Assembly (NCBI GenBank): GCA_950022295.1
Contig: OX465600.1
Span: 3,968,001-4,032,000 of the forward strand
Length of the DNA: 64,000 nucleotides
Source: Bromus sterilis
Taxonomy: Eukaryota > Streptophyta > Magnoliopsida > Poales > Poaceae
Direction: 5' to 3'
A program made the position numbers and the translations under genes. Positions 20,501 to 27,153 of this stretch are shown in pieces. Below the pieces are notes generated by a model. It made no database searches. It was not told the origin of the DNA and saw nothing but the letters and a program-made list of their open reading frames with translations. Each line of letters begins with the position of its first letter. The first letter of the stretch is position 1.

Positions 20501-20560
20501 CTGGGCCGAGGATTCAGGATGGTCTTCATGTCCTTCGAGCCGCCTTTGAAGGTGGCCCAT
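11561..20560 (-). CDS. gag-pol: Gypsy gag-pol polyprotein (Gag, PR, RT, RNase H, aRNase H, IN), 2999 aa
   Basis: One uninterrupted frame runs from the ATG at 20560 to a stop at 11561. Residues 1-700 are low-complexity and charged. The Gag core is at about 714-870 (FPAGWHPPKFRQFDGTGD). A reduced C/H motif (YCPYHRYVGHAIEDC) is near 1005. The protease has LVDPGSAVNILP, with the Asp at about 1389. The RT spans about 1980-2200, with FRDLNRACPKDDFPLP and YVDD at about 2112. An RT-linked RNase H region follows at about 2220-2370. A second RNase H starts at LYFDGASRMK (Asp about 2408) and contains SNNEAEYEALI and DSQL. The integrase has the HHCC finger HHGVCGG...CHNC at about 2648-2694, then D (WGIDVIGP), D (TSDNGKAF) and E (NGAIEAFNK). 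The end contains the GPY-type KGKFEPKWEGPYAI, with no chromodomain. All catalytic residues looked for are present. It would make the particle, cDNA and integration enzymes. Confidence 0.95.
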   Translation of the reverse strand: MGHLQRRLEGHEDHPESSAQGASRMRRLSQGHRPQHERQTLAPRQQTSPTHLVSRGANALPLRGNRWPRHQDDSSNRYPRREWRARSPPRAPAPTQVPSSPKRGTQVQEQSRGNPVAPLAMGSSMVPSTRQGAPPLLPTPPIPARARGALTENQRKRERRRRNRHVLYRELEELVLRHTQVRVRANGELVQENDRISFRISPDLERHERYNYLLGRLTPKPKKAQPDTMEQGGGAVAPSHPLTILKRENGANASPTPTPQEGEAVESASPMEGIEQDPGVQSCAALEENPALQASQGGALEEHPNTPIKTGATTMKDPTLVSPAREEHEGRPTFPQEAGTKKEDGKNMASCGTLVVRSRFEEDDAWKPPCVTQDFSYPSDEEILLDPKANFRTTLLPRLNHVRSWFKGTETKPNSGTSTLQEGGISTAPCLPITTGGGSLSEGDATHHPGISPRRYTDVTARLPEDPDELQQVASRPGANTRLKSLAHQSVTRGQVGNGEPSEDGDDEGSSSGSSSLEELPSSPPYHELAPSVLSYYEDGCEDLHTAPAHVATDAAAEEEARKAKEMEVLKATAANSSGLAGGGAPHEASLVDQVREQGRTIDQLTAKVDQFIELMMSSHPMAPGAPRRVVDPQEEELRALTMAKAPVNDGHQHQEPGVQVRPLAVPVGATNVARDPSTLRDYHNIVEDMVAKKLKQISMEQAPRTSESELEKPYEAWHDLVSFPAGWHPPKFRQFDGTGDAREHLAYFEAACGDTANSSSLLLRQFSGSLTGPAFHWYSRLPVGSISSWAGMKEVFKRHFVAMKKDFAVVELAQVRQRREESIDEYIIRFRNSFVRLAREMHLEDAIEMCIHGMQQHWSLEVSRREPRDFSALSSAVAATKLEFEKSPQIMELYRNASAYDPARRFSSTSKLPNNGGKTKALAEANSTRMLNTAPRTTVPVLGARNDQDGGRQRTSIQELLQKQYIFRRELVKGMFDQLMEHRALNLPEPRRPDQVSMKDNSLYCPYHRYVGHAIEDCIAFKEWLQRAINEKRINLEPEAINPDYHAVNVVSVETTTSSEQGQAGGSSWVPLAEVEHRLSNFVLSITPTPLAPREVIPAACKERPWNTVQHRPHTRGLPPRPPRRFPVMGVSSPTRRWVDPSQRRPPPRFVPLSEGDESFPRRGRILPTLAQFLPHQWGQESTKKTGEIQEPSTSQSSNIESCNVILDYSDTPSTDSEDVLTSEEQEVFHADGVVKDPEVKEVHMNLRGGKVLPEPPKAKPTRAIKLSASKEAPSQKEAQETQGQEKEKSHKVDYNIIAHLKRIPALLSVHDALMLVPDLREALIKALQTPELYEVSMAKHRLFSNPLFVNEITFDEEDKLVEEVDHNRPLYVEGNIGAAHLRRILVDPGSAVNILPLRSLTRAGFTVDDLESSDVMICGFDNQGKPTLGAITVKIQMSTFNFKVWFFVIEANTSYSALFGRPWIHKYRVVPSTLHQCLKFLDTHGTQQRIIGNVSPYTVQESHHADAKYYFPVQDGDRQLGRTAPPVDVLVKSGVAPVADMKRLMITRSHYDSERSSFQSRRNHGHRRPSMAAQHDYRSSSLEGEGSSTSSSLEGRPSTFPSATPLLLKARFSSSTPLTLRSGTAPSRKAATSPSTLMHQDPTCLTIGGSAGAPEEPMMPPGSNDATSTITLRARNTPKEDPAPTQGVVKRRIKELDEVAKGAQGVQPPSLYVSVTSPLEVWAIPSSSLPKVHTIFYKVPETQRCDPIFELPNNFIDTDEALSTVRVGARMARLLAHAGIRLLRNNRMPPPPSICEEWWRQSQDGVKQRGKAKPKYGLGYVNPDDSDEEDDRRRGKARAACHTTSVSSGDDLACHILHQQPSELDELGEEIDTTPAPRELEDGGQPTIDELVQVNLGTDEDPRPTFVSATLTEEERESYRCFLMEFRDCFAWHYEEMPGLDPRVATHKLAIDPQFRPIKQQPRRLRPEFEDQVIAEVNKLIAAGFIKEIKYPRWLANIVPVEKKNGQVRVCQDFRDLNRACPKDDFPLPITEMVVDSTTGHGALSFMDGSSGYNQIKMDPEDAIDTAFRTPKGNYYYTVMPFGLKNAGATYQRAMTRVLGDLIHHSVECYVDDMVVKTKDHRRHQEDLQVVFERLRQHQLRMNPLKCAFAVHSGLFLGFVVHHRGIEIEPKKIKAILNMAPPQDLKELRSLQGKLAYIRRFISNLAGRIQPFSSLMRKGAPFLWDEGCQKGFDDIKRYLLNPPVLAAPIKGRPLILYIAAQPTSLGALLAQHNEDGKEVACYYLSRTMVGAERNYSPIEKLCLALIFALKKLRHYTLDHEIQLVARADPIRYVLSQPALNGRLGKWALLMMEFDVTFVPQKAIKGQALAEFLAAHPVPDDSPLVTDLPDEEVFSTELEAPWELYFDGASRMKADPDGTPRRRAGAGLVFKTPQGGVMYHSFSLMKEECSNNEAEYEALIFGLLLALSMEVRSLRAYGDSQLIIRQVNNIYEVRKPELVPYFEAARRLMDKFERVVLAHVPRSRNAPADALAKLASALALPEGKPAQVTIEERWLLPAVLDLIPVEYEVNTITTNVVEEGEWLQPFLDYFKHGSLPDDPVERRRLQRRLPFYSYKAGVLCKRSYGQEVLLRCVNRAEAEQILQEVHHGVCGGHQGGAKMYHSIRLAGYYWPGIMTDCLRVAKACHNCQVHGDFKHQPPAPLHPTIPSWPFDAWGIDVIGPIDPPSSRGHRFILAATDYFSKWAEAVPLREVKSDNVITFLERHVIYRFGVPHRVTSDNGKAFKSGKMYRFMEKYKIKWNYSTGYYPQANGAIEAFNKTLGKILKKTVAGHRRGWHDRLPEALWAYRVTVRTPMQSTPYSLVYGSEAVLPLEVQLPSLRVALHEELTHDEQVHLRHQDLDSLEGERLHALQNLEMYRHNMVRSYDKLVKRRVFRKGELVLVLRRPIVVTHKTKGKFEPKWEGPYAIEQAYDGGAYQLVDPQGARPMPPINGRFLKNYFA

Positions 20561-21628
20561 CTAGTCTTGGAGTTGACGGAGCTCTTGCCGCAAATCCTCC
20601 TCACGAGGCGCAGGGGCCTCGTTTCGAAGAAGGGAAAACCTGTTGTTGGAGAAGGATTTCCCGTCGCCTGCCGACATGTGAAGGCATGAGGCCAACATGT
20701 TCAGCTGGCAGAGAGGGACGTCGTAGGAGGTGGTGCGGCCTGGTAAAACAGGCTGCTTGCGAGATCGCCGCTGCCAAAACTCCCTCATGATCGCTCGCCT
20801 CACCAGCTCCTTGACCTTTGATGGCTCATTCGCCCATTGATCGGGGAACAAGTCATATGGTGGGGTCAAAGTGCTTCGGTAGGCGAACACCTTGTGTGCA
20901 AGCTCCATGGCGCCCATAGACCAGTCCTCTTCGGGGACCGAGTTCCGAGCGATGCGGGAGCTGATTTGTCGATGAAGCCGTTGCACCTTCTGGTACTTCC
21001 TCCTGTGGTTGCGAAGTCGACGGGGGCTATGTGACAAACAAGCGTTTGTCATAAGCCTCCGGAGGTCGACGGAGACGGCCTCCAGAGCCTCAAGTATCTC
21101 GACCTCCGTACGTCGAGTGGTTGCCGGAAGAAGTTCCGGCTTAGCGCTCGGAGCTGGAGCGCGAGCCAAAGCAGCGCCAGTCTGCCTGTTGGCAGCCTGA
21201 AAACGAAGCTTTTGGACAACCTCCATGTTGCCCTTCATCTCCTCCATCACGGAGTCCTTCAAAAGAGCGTGCGCCTCGAGCATAAGCTCGCGACGCTCCT
21301 TCTTGGCCTTGGCGACCGCCCTCTTCTGCGCCTTTTTAGACTGCATGACTTGGAATTGAGACGGCTCCTGCGCCTCGTGGAAGTAGACCTTAGCGCCGTG
21401 CCTGAAGACAACCATCGGTGGGAGCGACCCGAATTGGATCACATCCGGCACCGAGTCATCATTGGCGCCAGAAAACACACCTGCAGGAAGATAATTCTTG
21501 ATCAGCGTAGTTTCGCGCCGATGATCTTCGTGCATCATGCTGTGCGGTTGGAGGAGCGAGCGAAGACGAAGCCGCGACAACTGCGCAGCAAAGATGGGAG
21601 GAGAACCATGTCCCACCGGGCGTGCCAT
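20561..21628 (-). CDS. Gypsy ORF1, 355-aa N-terminal protein upstream of gag-pol
   Basis: The ATG at 21628 (MARPVGHGSPPIFAAQ) lies two bases inside the internal region. The frame ends in TAG at 20563-20561, and the gag-pol ATG is the very next codon in the same frame. The protein is basic. It has a Lys/Arg/Glu helix (KKAQKRAVAKAKKERRELML), a central RRLMTNACLSHSPRRLRNHR region and a C-terminal Leu/Glu helix. It may be an N-terminal extension of Gag or a separate extra ORF. I recognise no catalytic motif. No frameshift or other stop interrupts it. A GTG four codons upstream, in the LTR, is not needed. Confidence 0.75.
   Translation of the reverse strand: MARPVGHGSPPIFAAQLSRLRLRSLLQPHSMMHEDHRRETTLIKNYLPAGVFSGANDDSVPDVIQFGSLPPMVVFRHGAKVYFHEAQEPSQFQVMQSKKAQKRAVAKAKKERRELMLEAHALLKDSVMEEMKGNMEVVQKLRFQAANRQTGAALARAPAPSAKPELLPATTRRTEVEILEALEAVSVDLRRLMTNACLSHSPRRLRNHRRKYQKVQRLHRQISSRIARNSVPEEDWSMGAMELAHKVFAYRSTLTPPYDLFPDQWANEPSKVKELVRRAIMREFWQRRSRKQPVLPGRTTSYDVPLCQLNMLASCLHMSAGDGKSFSNNRFSLLRNEAPAPREEDLRQELRQLQD
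21610..21628 (-). other. Primer binding site of the gypsy element, overlapping the ORF1 start
   Basis: On the minus strand the 5' LTR end CAAACA is followed by AA and then ATGGCACGCCCGGTGGGAC. The TGGC...CCCGGTGGG string has the position and form of gypsy tRNA-primed sites. I cannot name the tRNA with confidence. The ORF1 ATG shares its TG with the start of this site. Confidence 0.65.
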
Positions 21629-21630
21629 TT

Positions 21631-23717
21631 TGTTTGACACGAAAAATAATAAAAATAACGAAGGCCGTTATTATGTTATTATCTTTCTACGCCCCAGGGG
21701 AAATAAATATTGCGGGCGTGCCAGTGTACAAGGTACACAAATACATGAGGAAAAGAAAAGGTGGAAAGCCTGCTGGCACGGCTAAGTGATCAAGCGATCA
21801 TGGTCTCCTGGTTCCCGGGTGCCTCGTAAAGCACCCGGTTACTTACTCCCGCGGATTGTACCGCGAGACACCTCCGATTAAGCTGTGCAGTCGTCGTCTT
21901 CGGTCTTTGCTTCGCGTTCTCCATGCATGGTGGTGGTGATATGTGTGGCGGCGGCAGAGTCCGTGTACTAGGTGGTACACGCGCCGTCGAAAGTGTGGCC
22001 TTTGCTCCGGCCACACCCGCCTACGCCGTCTTGCCTCGTCGACGTCGAGCGGCGTCCATGTTGTTGAAGTCGTGGTAGCATGCATGGTTGAGCTTCGCTT
22101 GGACGTCGTCGATGACCCTGTAGCTTTGCCGAAAGAGCGAGGGGTACACCCCGCGGGAGTGGAAAAATTGGAAGGAGAATGAGCGGACGTGCAACACATT
22201 GAGTGTTTCATATCCGGACATAGCCGGAAACACCGCCGCCAATAGCGGCGAATTCGCCACCTCATATGCCGAAGCGGTTTAGTGTGCCGCCTCCAAGGGG
22301 ATGCGTCCGTATTAGGTCGGGAGCCGCTACGCCGAAGCGGACCCCGGTGAGTGTAGTGTACACCCGCGCCGTGGAAGAAGTATGTCGAGGGCCGCACATA
22401 GGTGCAACCCCGACGCGTCGCCGAAAAAGAGTACGTCGAGCACCGCACATTAGTGCGATCCCGTCGCGTCATCGTGGAAGGGTACGTTGAGTGCCGCACA
22501 TTAATGCAACCCCGTCGCATCGTCGTGAAAGAATGCGTCGAGCGCCGCACATAGGTGCGACCCCGACGCGTCACCGAAGAATAGTGCGTTGAAAGCGCCG
22601 CACGCAAATGCGGCCTCGACGCGCCACTGAAGAAGAGTGTGCCGGGCTAACACACGGGCGGCAACCCTAGCACGGCGTCGATGTGGTAGAAGGACGCAGA
22701 GTGCGCCGTCGCCGAAGTGCACCAGGGGTGCACATGAACCAGGCACCCGGGCATGGTCGTGGTAGCTGAGAACGTGCCGCCTGCCGCACATGCACTGGCT
22801 TCCCGAGCACGTAGTCGCCGACAACAGAAGGTGCTCCGGTAAGCCGCCAACGGATGACTGTCGGCAGTCCCGGCCTTGTCATCTTCGGGGGCTAAGGCAA
22901 AGCCGGCGGCCAGCCTCAGGTTGGGCCGTGGCGCCGGCCATCATCGAGAGGGAGAAAGGAAGAGAAAGAGGAAGAAGAAAAGAAGGGAGGCGGACTAACA
23001 GTTGGAGAAGATGACCGGCATGGCTGCTAATGAGATCGCCCGCAGCTCGCCGATTTGTGATGTGCGTGTGCCCGTCTTCTCTTCCCGGCCAGCTGCACGA
23101 GAAGAAGCCGGCCACGCAAGAAAAAGCCAGCCCTCCGATCGCGTTCTTGCCCTGCGTGAAAGCTGATGGATGGAGTTTCGGCGTGAGTCTTCGCTGGCCC
23201 CCCTGCTCGGTTGTGTCCTCCGTCCCTGTATTTATAGAGAGATGGGTAGCACGTCGGTAACGCACACAGCCGTTCGGCCGCCCGATTTTGATGGAAGAGA
23301 TAAGATCTAAACGTGTTTAAATCCATAACTAATATTTGTGTTTATCTCTTTGACTTGCGGCACGCGTACACACAGATTCTGGCCAATCATTCGGGTATAT
23401 GTACATACACCGTATATGGGATATTCAAGTCCATATGTGTCCCTTCCGACCGAGATATGAACACGTTGCTACGTACATCAACATGTAGGTGTTTAGATAG
23501 CATACGATCCATCAGAGATGTGTACATGTGACTAGCTACACACCAAGCCCTGCATGTGCTAGTACGTAGGCAATTTGTCATGCATGCATTACCAAGCTAA
23601 TTAAACAACTTAATTAATGCATGCTTTCCTAGCATATATGTACGCATAGGCAATCTTTGCTCCATGTATCTGTACCCGTTACCTTCATGCTATTTTAGCA
23701 CAAAATTTTATCAAACA
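21631..23717 (-). repeat. 5' LTR of the gypsy element
   Basis: It is 2087 bp, TGTTTG...CAAACA, flanked on the outside by GCGTT (23718-23722). It carries the promoter driving ORF1 and gag-pol leftward. The 51-bp minisatellite is at 22391-22640. Confidence 0.97.
23229..23237 (-). promoter_or_regulatory. TATA box in the gypsy 5' LTR
   Basis: The minus strand reads CTCTATAAATACAGGG around these bases. The site splits the LTR into a short U3 (about 0.5 kb) and a long R-U5 (about 1.6 kb). The same box is at 6240-6248 in the 3' LTR. Confidence 0.65.
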
Positions 23718-24129
23718 GCGTTGAACCCATGCGGCGGCATCAATGCTGCGCAACGAGGCAAACCTCTGTCTCGGCCTCCGCGGGGAATGACGGCAACCAG
23801 GAAAAGCCTTGCCGCCGTAGCCGTGACGAACCCACGCCTGCTTCAAGACCTGTTTCACCGAAATCCGATGACGCCGCCACTCTTTTGCGCGAGTCACAAA
23901 TCGGGCCGCCGGTCTCCTCTTCGACCGTCGACCCGCACCACCCCATCCTCCACCCTCACACGTCGGGGTCGCCGTTACGTGCGATTGCGACCGCTACGTC
24001 GCGACCGGGCTGGACGAAGATTGCTGCTTCTTCCCTTCTCGCGCCGCCGCTCGCCTCGCTCCCTCCATCTATCACCGACGACAGGAGAAGCCGAGACGAC
24101 AGAACAACCCGCACTAATGGACGGCGGCG
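23718..24129 (-). pseudogene. MULE interior segment between the gypsy and CACTA insertions, with ORF remnant
   Basis: This 412-bp GC-rich island begins with GCGTT (gypsy duplication) and ends with GCG (CACTA duplication). The minus frame from 23897 is open into the insertion point and would be in phase with the frame at 4391-4641. Other frames are also open here (for example 23946-23740), so which was translated is uncertain. No recognisable domain. Confidence 0.35.
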
Positions 24130-24540
24130 CACTACTAGGGAAATAGCTATACATGGAAAGCTTATTAGTGGCGCATATAGAAAGCCATGCGCCACCATCT
24201 GTTATGGGTGGCGCACTGGAAAATAATGCGCCACCCCTAAGCTCTTATGGGTGGCGCATTATTTTCCAGTGCGCCACCCCTAAGAGTGGGCCAGCCTAGA
24301 TGATCTTATACGTGGCGCATCGAGCAATATGCGCCACCCCTAAGGACCTTATGGGTGGCGCATTTACAGAATGCGCCACCCCTCATTCTGTAAATGCGCC
24401 ACCCATACATTCTGTAAATGCGCCACTCATAAGGTCCTTAGGGGTGGCGCATTTACCTAATGCGCCACCCATAAGAGCTTAGGGGTGGCGCATTACACCA
24501 ATGCGCCACCATTGACTTTATATATGCGCCACTAAATGCC
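24130..24540. repeat. 5' subterminal array of the CACTA
   Basis: More than a dozen copies of GTGGCGCAT or its complement ATGCGCCAC, in both orientations, often pair as hairpins (for example GGTGGCGCATTTACAGAATG facing CATTCTGTAAATGCGCCACC at about 24350-24425). Such arrays are the binding sites of the TnpA-type protein in En/Spm. An open frame at 24300-24482 is just this repeat. Confidence 0.9.
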
Positions 24541-25055
24541 TAGAGCTACCCTTATCTACTCCACCCCACCTACCACCTCTCATTCACTCCACACAATTCT
24601 CAAACTAGATCCACTCTTCTCACCTTAGATATATTCGGTTTTCTCCTCCTCCCCACCTCATTTCTTCCATTTATCCATCGATACTTGACATTACATCTAT
24701 TTTGTTTCATATTGAAGTAAGTGGACCTCCTCCCAAACTCTTTTGTTCCATTTATGACCCATATACTTGCCTTTATTAGCTTGGGGTTTGTTGTATATGT
24801 GAAGCTTGGGTTTGATGTATATGTGAAGCTTGTGGTGGTTTGATGTATATGTGAAGCTTATGGTGGTTTGATGTATATGTGTATCTTGAGTGGCAAATGT
24901 TTTGCCGAAATGTCGATTCATTTCCGTTTCGGCAAATTTCTAGCGCACTCTCCGCATGCTCCCATGCATTATTAGGGAAGGTCATGCCGAATTTTTTCGG
25001 CGACGACTGTGATATATAATTGTGTTGCTCTCTCCGTGCACGCAGGTGATCGACC
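24541..25055 (+). promoter_or_regulatory. Promoter and leader region of the CACTA transposase gene
   Basis: An AC-rich leader (24545-24720) is followed by three to four copies of a roughly 30-bp unit, TTTGATGTATATGTGAAGCTT (24786-24890). Next is a conserved block at 24904-25002 containing CCGAAATGTCGATTCATTTC, TTTCGG, GCACTCTC and AAGGTCATGCCGAATTTTTT. A related block precedes the second gene (38827-38916). A possible splice acceptor (CACGCAG) lies at 25038-25044, before the ATG at 25056. Confidence 0.55.
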
Positions 25056-25447
25056 ATGGTCCGCGAGATGCTGAGCGATATCACCGTGGCTAGGTGGATG
25101 CAATGTGCGACAAACGACATGCTAAGGAATAATAGGTCGGATATAAGATGTCCGTGTCGGAGATGCAAACTGCAGTGCGTGACCGAGCCTGATTCCGGAA
25201 TGTAGCAAAGACACCTGAAGCGTAATGGTTTGATGGATGGCTACACACGATGGGTAAGTGATGAAGCTGGTGAGGAGGAGGACGTCAATGGTGGGCGCCA
25301 GTAAATGAGGAAGGGCAACCAGAAAACAGCGGCGGGCGAGATGACGAAGAGCATCCCGTACATGATCATGAAGAAGATGCCGAAGCGGATCATGTAGATC
25401 AAGATGCCGGACATGAAGATCAAGATGTCGTACATGATGATTCAAGC

Positions 25448-27141
25448 TGAAGGGTTCGTTGCATAGAAAACAAAAATTTTCCTACGGTTGTAACAGCCAA
25501 GATCACATCTAGAAGATCACTTGTAACGGTTTGAGAAGGACTCACCCTCGCAGACCAAAAGCTTTAACGAGAACTATTCTCGTGGGTGATGTAGTCGAAC
25601 ACTCGCCGACCTCAAGGTCGTGATGAAGACTTGACGCCACGAACGGGCAGCGTCTCCGTAGTCGGTCACACGTACAGATCAGTGACGACCTCCGCCCCTT
25701 GCTCCAGTTGGGCAGCGGAAGTAGTGGATCCTCGGGAACTCCAGCAGCACTACAACATAGTGGTGGTGGTGGTAGAGAAGATCTTGAGCAGGGCTTCGCC
25801 TAAGCACCGTACTCGTGAAACTGGATCAGCTAGCAAGGGGAGGAAGATGCCAACCAAAGGGCATATGAGAGATGGAGGAATTGGTGTGTAGAGGGGTCTC
25901 CACCCATCTATATATAGGAGGGGGAGGCAGCCCCCAAGGGGTAGCACGCCCCAAGAGGTGCCCCCACCTCTCCCCTCATCATGTGGGTGGACTCTCCACT
26001 CACAAAAACAAAGGGTCACACATTATTCCCATAACTTCCATAATTCTCCACTCAAAATTCCAAGAGTTTATCACATTAAAACACTTTTAATTATCTTGTT
26101 TAATGTCACTCAAATTAATGAACACTTCATTCAATGAGTACTTCATTGATGAACACTTCATTCAATGAACACATTAACAATTATCCCCTTGCACTATTTT
26201 GATATACCGAAACTATTCCAGCAGTTTTATCAAAACAGTACATGTGTTGTCCAGTATATTCTCTGGCGTTCCGTATCCACTCAAATGCGTCAACGAATCC
26301 TTAAGTGTGTCACCCTACGGTTCGTGAATAAAATGGACATGACAGAGACTCTTCTCTGATCAATAATCATCAGCGGGATCTGGAGATCCATGATGACTCC
26401 CACTTACTCAACGATGAACTAGTGATCGTGTGAACCAAAACTCCGTAACCAATTCCTTTTGTCTCGCGATATTTTACTTGTCCGAGATCCGATCATTTGG
26501 TATCATCCATACCTAGTTCGATCTCGTTACCGACAAGTACTCTTTACTCGTTCCGTGATATAACATCCTCGTGAGCCAGTCACGTGCTTGCAAGCGATGT
26601 CAATGTGATATCACCGAGAGGGCCCAGAGTATATCTCTCCGTCATCTGGATGGACAAATCCCACTCTTGATCCACGAGCCTCAACTAACACTTTCCAAGT
26701 ACCCAACGACACCTTTATAATCACCCTGTTACGGTGTGACGTTTGATGGAATCAAAGTACTCTTCCGGTGTCAGTGATTGACGTGATCTCATGGTCTAAG
26801 GATTAGAGTTACTTCGTGAAAGTTTGATACAGCAATAGAAACTTGATGACATGATCGTATTGCTATAACTACTGTGGGTGTATGTTCATCACATCATTCT
26901 CCAATGACATGACCTTGTTATTAACAACATCCAATGTTCATGACCAGGAAACCTTGATCATCCGTTAATCAACAAGCTAGTATAAAGAGAGGCATTACTA
27001 GGAACCCTTTCTCTGTTTATTAAACACACATGTATTAACGTTTCCGGTTAACACAATTATAGCATGAAAATAAACATTTATCATAAACATGGAATAAGAT
27101 AATAACCACTTTATTATTGCCTCTCGGGCATATTCCCTTCA
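25448..27141 (-). repeat. 3' LTR of the Angela-type element
   Basis: It is 1694 bp, with 7-bp terminal inverted repeats TGAAGGG/CCCTTCA. It has the segment 26300-26554 that the other LTR lacks. The TATA-like CTATATATAG is at 25908-25917. Confidence 0.95.
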
Positions 27142-27153
27142 GTCTCCCACTTG
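27142..27153 (-). other. Polypurine tract of the Angela-type element
   Basis: The minus strand reads CAAGTGGGAGAC immediately before the 3' LTR start TGAAGGG, the usual PPT form for this family. Confidence 0.8.

Larger units (their letters stand above)
4642..23717 (-). mobile_element. Full-length Tat-lineage Ty3/gypsy LTR retrotransposon
   Basis: Two 2087-bp LTRs (TGTTTG...CAAACA) bound a 19,076-bp element flanked by GCGTT at 4637-4641 and 23718-23722. In minus orientation the order is 5' LTR, PBS, ORF1, gag-pol, antisense gene, PPT, 3' LTR. Tat lineage is inferred from three features: a second, plant-type RNase H after the RT-linked one, no chromodomain, and a long 3' region with an extra antisense ORF. 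I counted about 15 LTR substitutions by eye (about 0.7%), so the insertion is recent. Apart from one in-frame TAG between ORF1 and gag-pol, the coding region looks intact. Confidence 0.95.

Noticed and set aside
24130..24540. Regular short repeats resembling a CRISPR-like array
   Set aside because: The repeats are inverted and of mixed spacing, and both transposon ends carry them with CACTA termini. They are TnpA-type binding sites in a plant transposon.
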